This document shows positions 10,858 through 64,000 of a stretch of DNA of 64,000 nucleotides, piece by piece. The DNA is from Kryptolebias marmoratus. Taxonomy: Eukaryota; Chordata; Actinopteri; Cyprinodontiformes; Rivulidae. The position numbers and the translations under genes are program-made. The stretch's first letter is position 1, and each line of letters opens with the position of its first letter. Where the stretch lies: NCBI RefSeq assembly GCF_001649575.2, contig NC_051444.1, positions 25,660,416 through 25,724,415 on the forward strand, given 5' to 3'. The notes beneath the pieces were generated by a model. That model was not told the DNA's origin and searched no databases. It saw only the letters and a list, made by a program, of their open reading frames with translations.

Positions 10858-11227
10858 CACCTAAAAATGCTGAGATCCACATCTATTACTGAAAGCAGCA
10901 TCCATGAAGGAAAGACTATGGAGTTTGTTTTATTCTACTATGACATGATCAACACACAAAACCTTTCTGTAGATCCACATGAAACATTATGCATTTATTT
11001 ATATTTAATAAAAAAGAAAGGTCTAAAGTATGGTATTTCAATAAAAAAAGAGATAATATAATATACAAAGGCCTACCTATATTTGCGCTTTGAACACACA
11101 TGAAGGACTTTTCAGCTCTTGGTGGTAATAGAGCTCATCACATACAGACAGGTTTTATTTTAGATGTTCTGCTATAATACAGTAGGCTAATGCCCGAGCA
11201 GCTGGCGGCTCACAGCACACCGCCTGC
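10858..11227 (+). promoter_or_regulatory. kcnq1 5' flank; promoter and start site not resolved
   Basis: This stretch lies between the last repeat and the first plausible upstream ORF. I see no clear TATA box at a defined distance from a start site. G+C rises toward 11180, as is usual near a vertebrate first exon. The call is positional only. Confidence 0.3.
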
Positions 11228-11353
11228 ATGGCGACAACCCCGGAGGCTGATAAGTGCTCTGAGAGAGGTAAAGGATCCTCATTTATGTCTGGAACTTTGA
11301 ACAACCCAGAGAGCCAGAACGTTAGGTTGGAGGGAGAAAAGCCATCCTGGTGA
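11228..11353 (+). other. upstream ORF 1 (41 codons) before kcnq1
   Basis: ATG at 11228 in a fair Kozak context (GCATGG) opens a 41-residue frame beginning MATTPEADKC and ending at TGA 11351-11353. It lies 131 bases before the kcnq1 ATG. If the transcript starts upstream of 11228, this would be a uORF able to reduce kcnq1 translation. A GTAAAG at 11268 could act as a donor, but the phase it leaves does not fit exon 2. Transcription across it is not shown. Confidence 0.3.
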
Positions 11354-11437
11354 TTTAGAGCATTAATAACAGAGTTAATATTGCAGTTTTTTTATGCGTC
11401 CTGGCGCATTCAGGGGCGCAACAGAAGGTTAGCGCAC

Positions 11438-11461
11438 ATGGACCAACATTTGTCACTTTAA
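11438..11461 (+). other. upstream ORF 2 (7 codons) before kcnq1
   Basis: ATG GAC CAA CAT TTG TCA CTT TAA lies 23 bases before the kcnq1 start codon and in a different frame. Its context (CACATGG) is reasonable. Terminating so close to the main start, it would favour low reinitiation if it lies within the 5' UTR. Confidence 0.4.
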
Positions 11462-11483
11462 GTCTGTGACCGAAAAGAAAAAA

Positions 11484-63901
<52,418 letters not shown>

Positions 63902-64000
63902 GTAATAAGTCACTTCACTTTGCACTCAGAATACACAGTCTTAACTTTGAAGCAAACCACATATCTCATCCTCCTGTTGTATTGTTTGCCCATCTCATGT

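Noticed and set aside
11228..11273. Alternative first exon of kcnq1 ending at GTAAAG (11268)
   Set aside because: Joining to exon 2 would need phase 2; this end leaves phase 1, so the channel frame would be lost. Kept only as a uORF.
11466..11483. GTG at 11466 as the kcnq1 start
   Set aside because: Non-ATG start without support; the first in-frame ATG at 11484 gives an N-terminus of normal length.

Overview
The window is vertebrate nuclear DNA, most likely from a teleost fish. It is AT-rich, has large introns with GT-AG borders, carries many microsatellites and is packed with fish-type interspersed repeats. The only host gene I can support is kcnq1 (Kv7.1, the slow delayed-rectifier potassium channel alpha subunit). 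It runs left to right on the + strand. Fourteen coding exons are visible, from the initiator ATG at 11484 to an exon ending at 63901. They encode 586 residues plus one base. Ten of the 14 exons have exactly the length I recall for the human gene, and all of their intron phases fit it; exons 1, 9, 10 and 11 differ in length. The last coding exons, which should hold the tetramerising coiled coil, lie beyond the right edge.

Layout. Bases 1-4614 are the 3' part of a Ty3/Gypsy LTR retrotransposon: the end of a gag-like frame, an uninterrupted protease-RT-RNase H-integrase frame, a polypurine tract and a 210-bp 3' LTR. Bases 4615-11227 are upstream DNA with no host gene: repeat copies, a LINE 3' end with a GGAT microsatellite, and two copies of an unclassified repeat. 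Kcnq1 begins near 11.2-11.5 kb, with two short upstream ORFs before exon 1. Introns 1 (9.7 kb), 2 (11.0 kb), 5 (6.0 kb), 7 (5.1 kb), 10 (7.0 kb) and 11 (4.2 kb) hold nearly all the remaining sequence and are full of mobile-element remains. These include Tc1-like transposon fragments, solo LTRs, SINE-like retroposons and AT arrays.

Points of most interest. (1) Three unlisted segments in introns 10 and 11 (24, 57 and 66 bp) have good splice sites, no in-frame stop and symmetric phases matching the intron they sit in. They could be alternative exons adding up to 49-50 residues between the calmodulin-binding region and the distal C-terminal helices. (2) At least twelve copies of an unclassified repeat, built from monomers of about 300 bp, lie across the gene and its upstream region. 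The family has a hairpin at each end, no terminal inverted repeat, and a YY1-like CAAGATGGC core in most monomers. (3) Exon 9 has a weak donor with a competing GT four bases downstream.

All calls come from reading the sequence and from remembered family knowledge; no search was run. Repeat boundaries are approximate unless terminal motifs are given.
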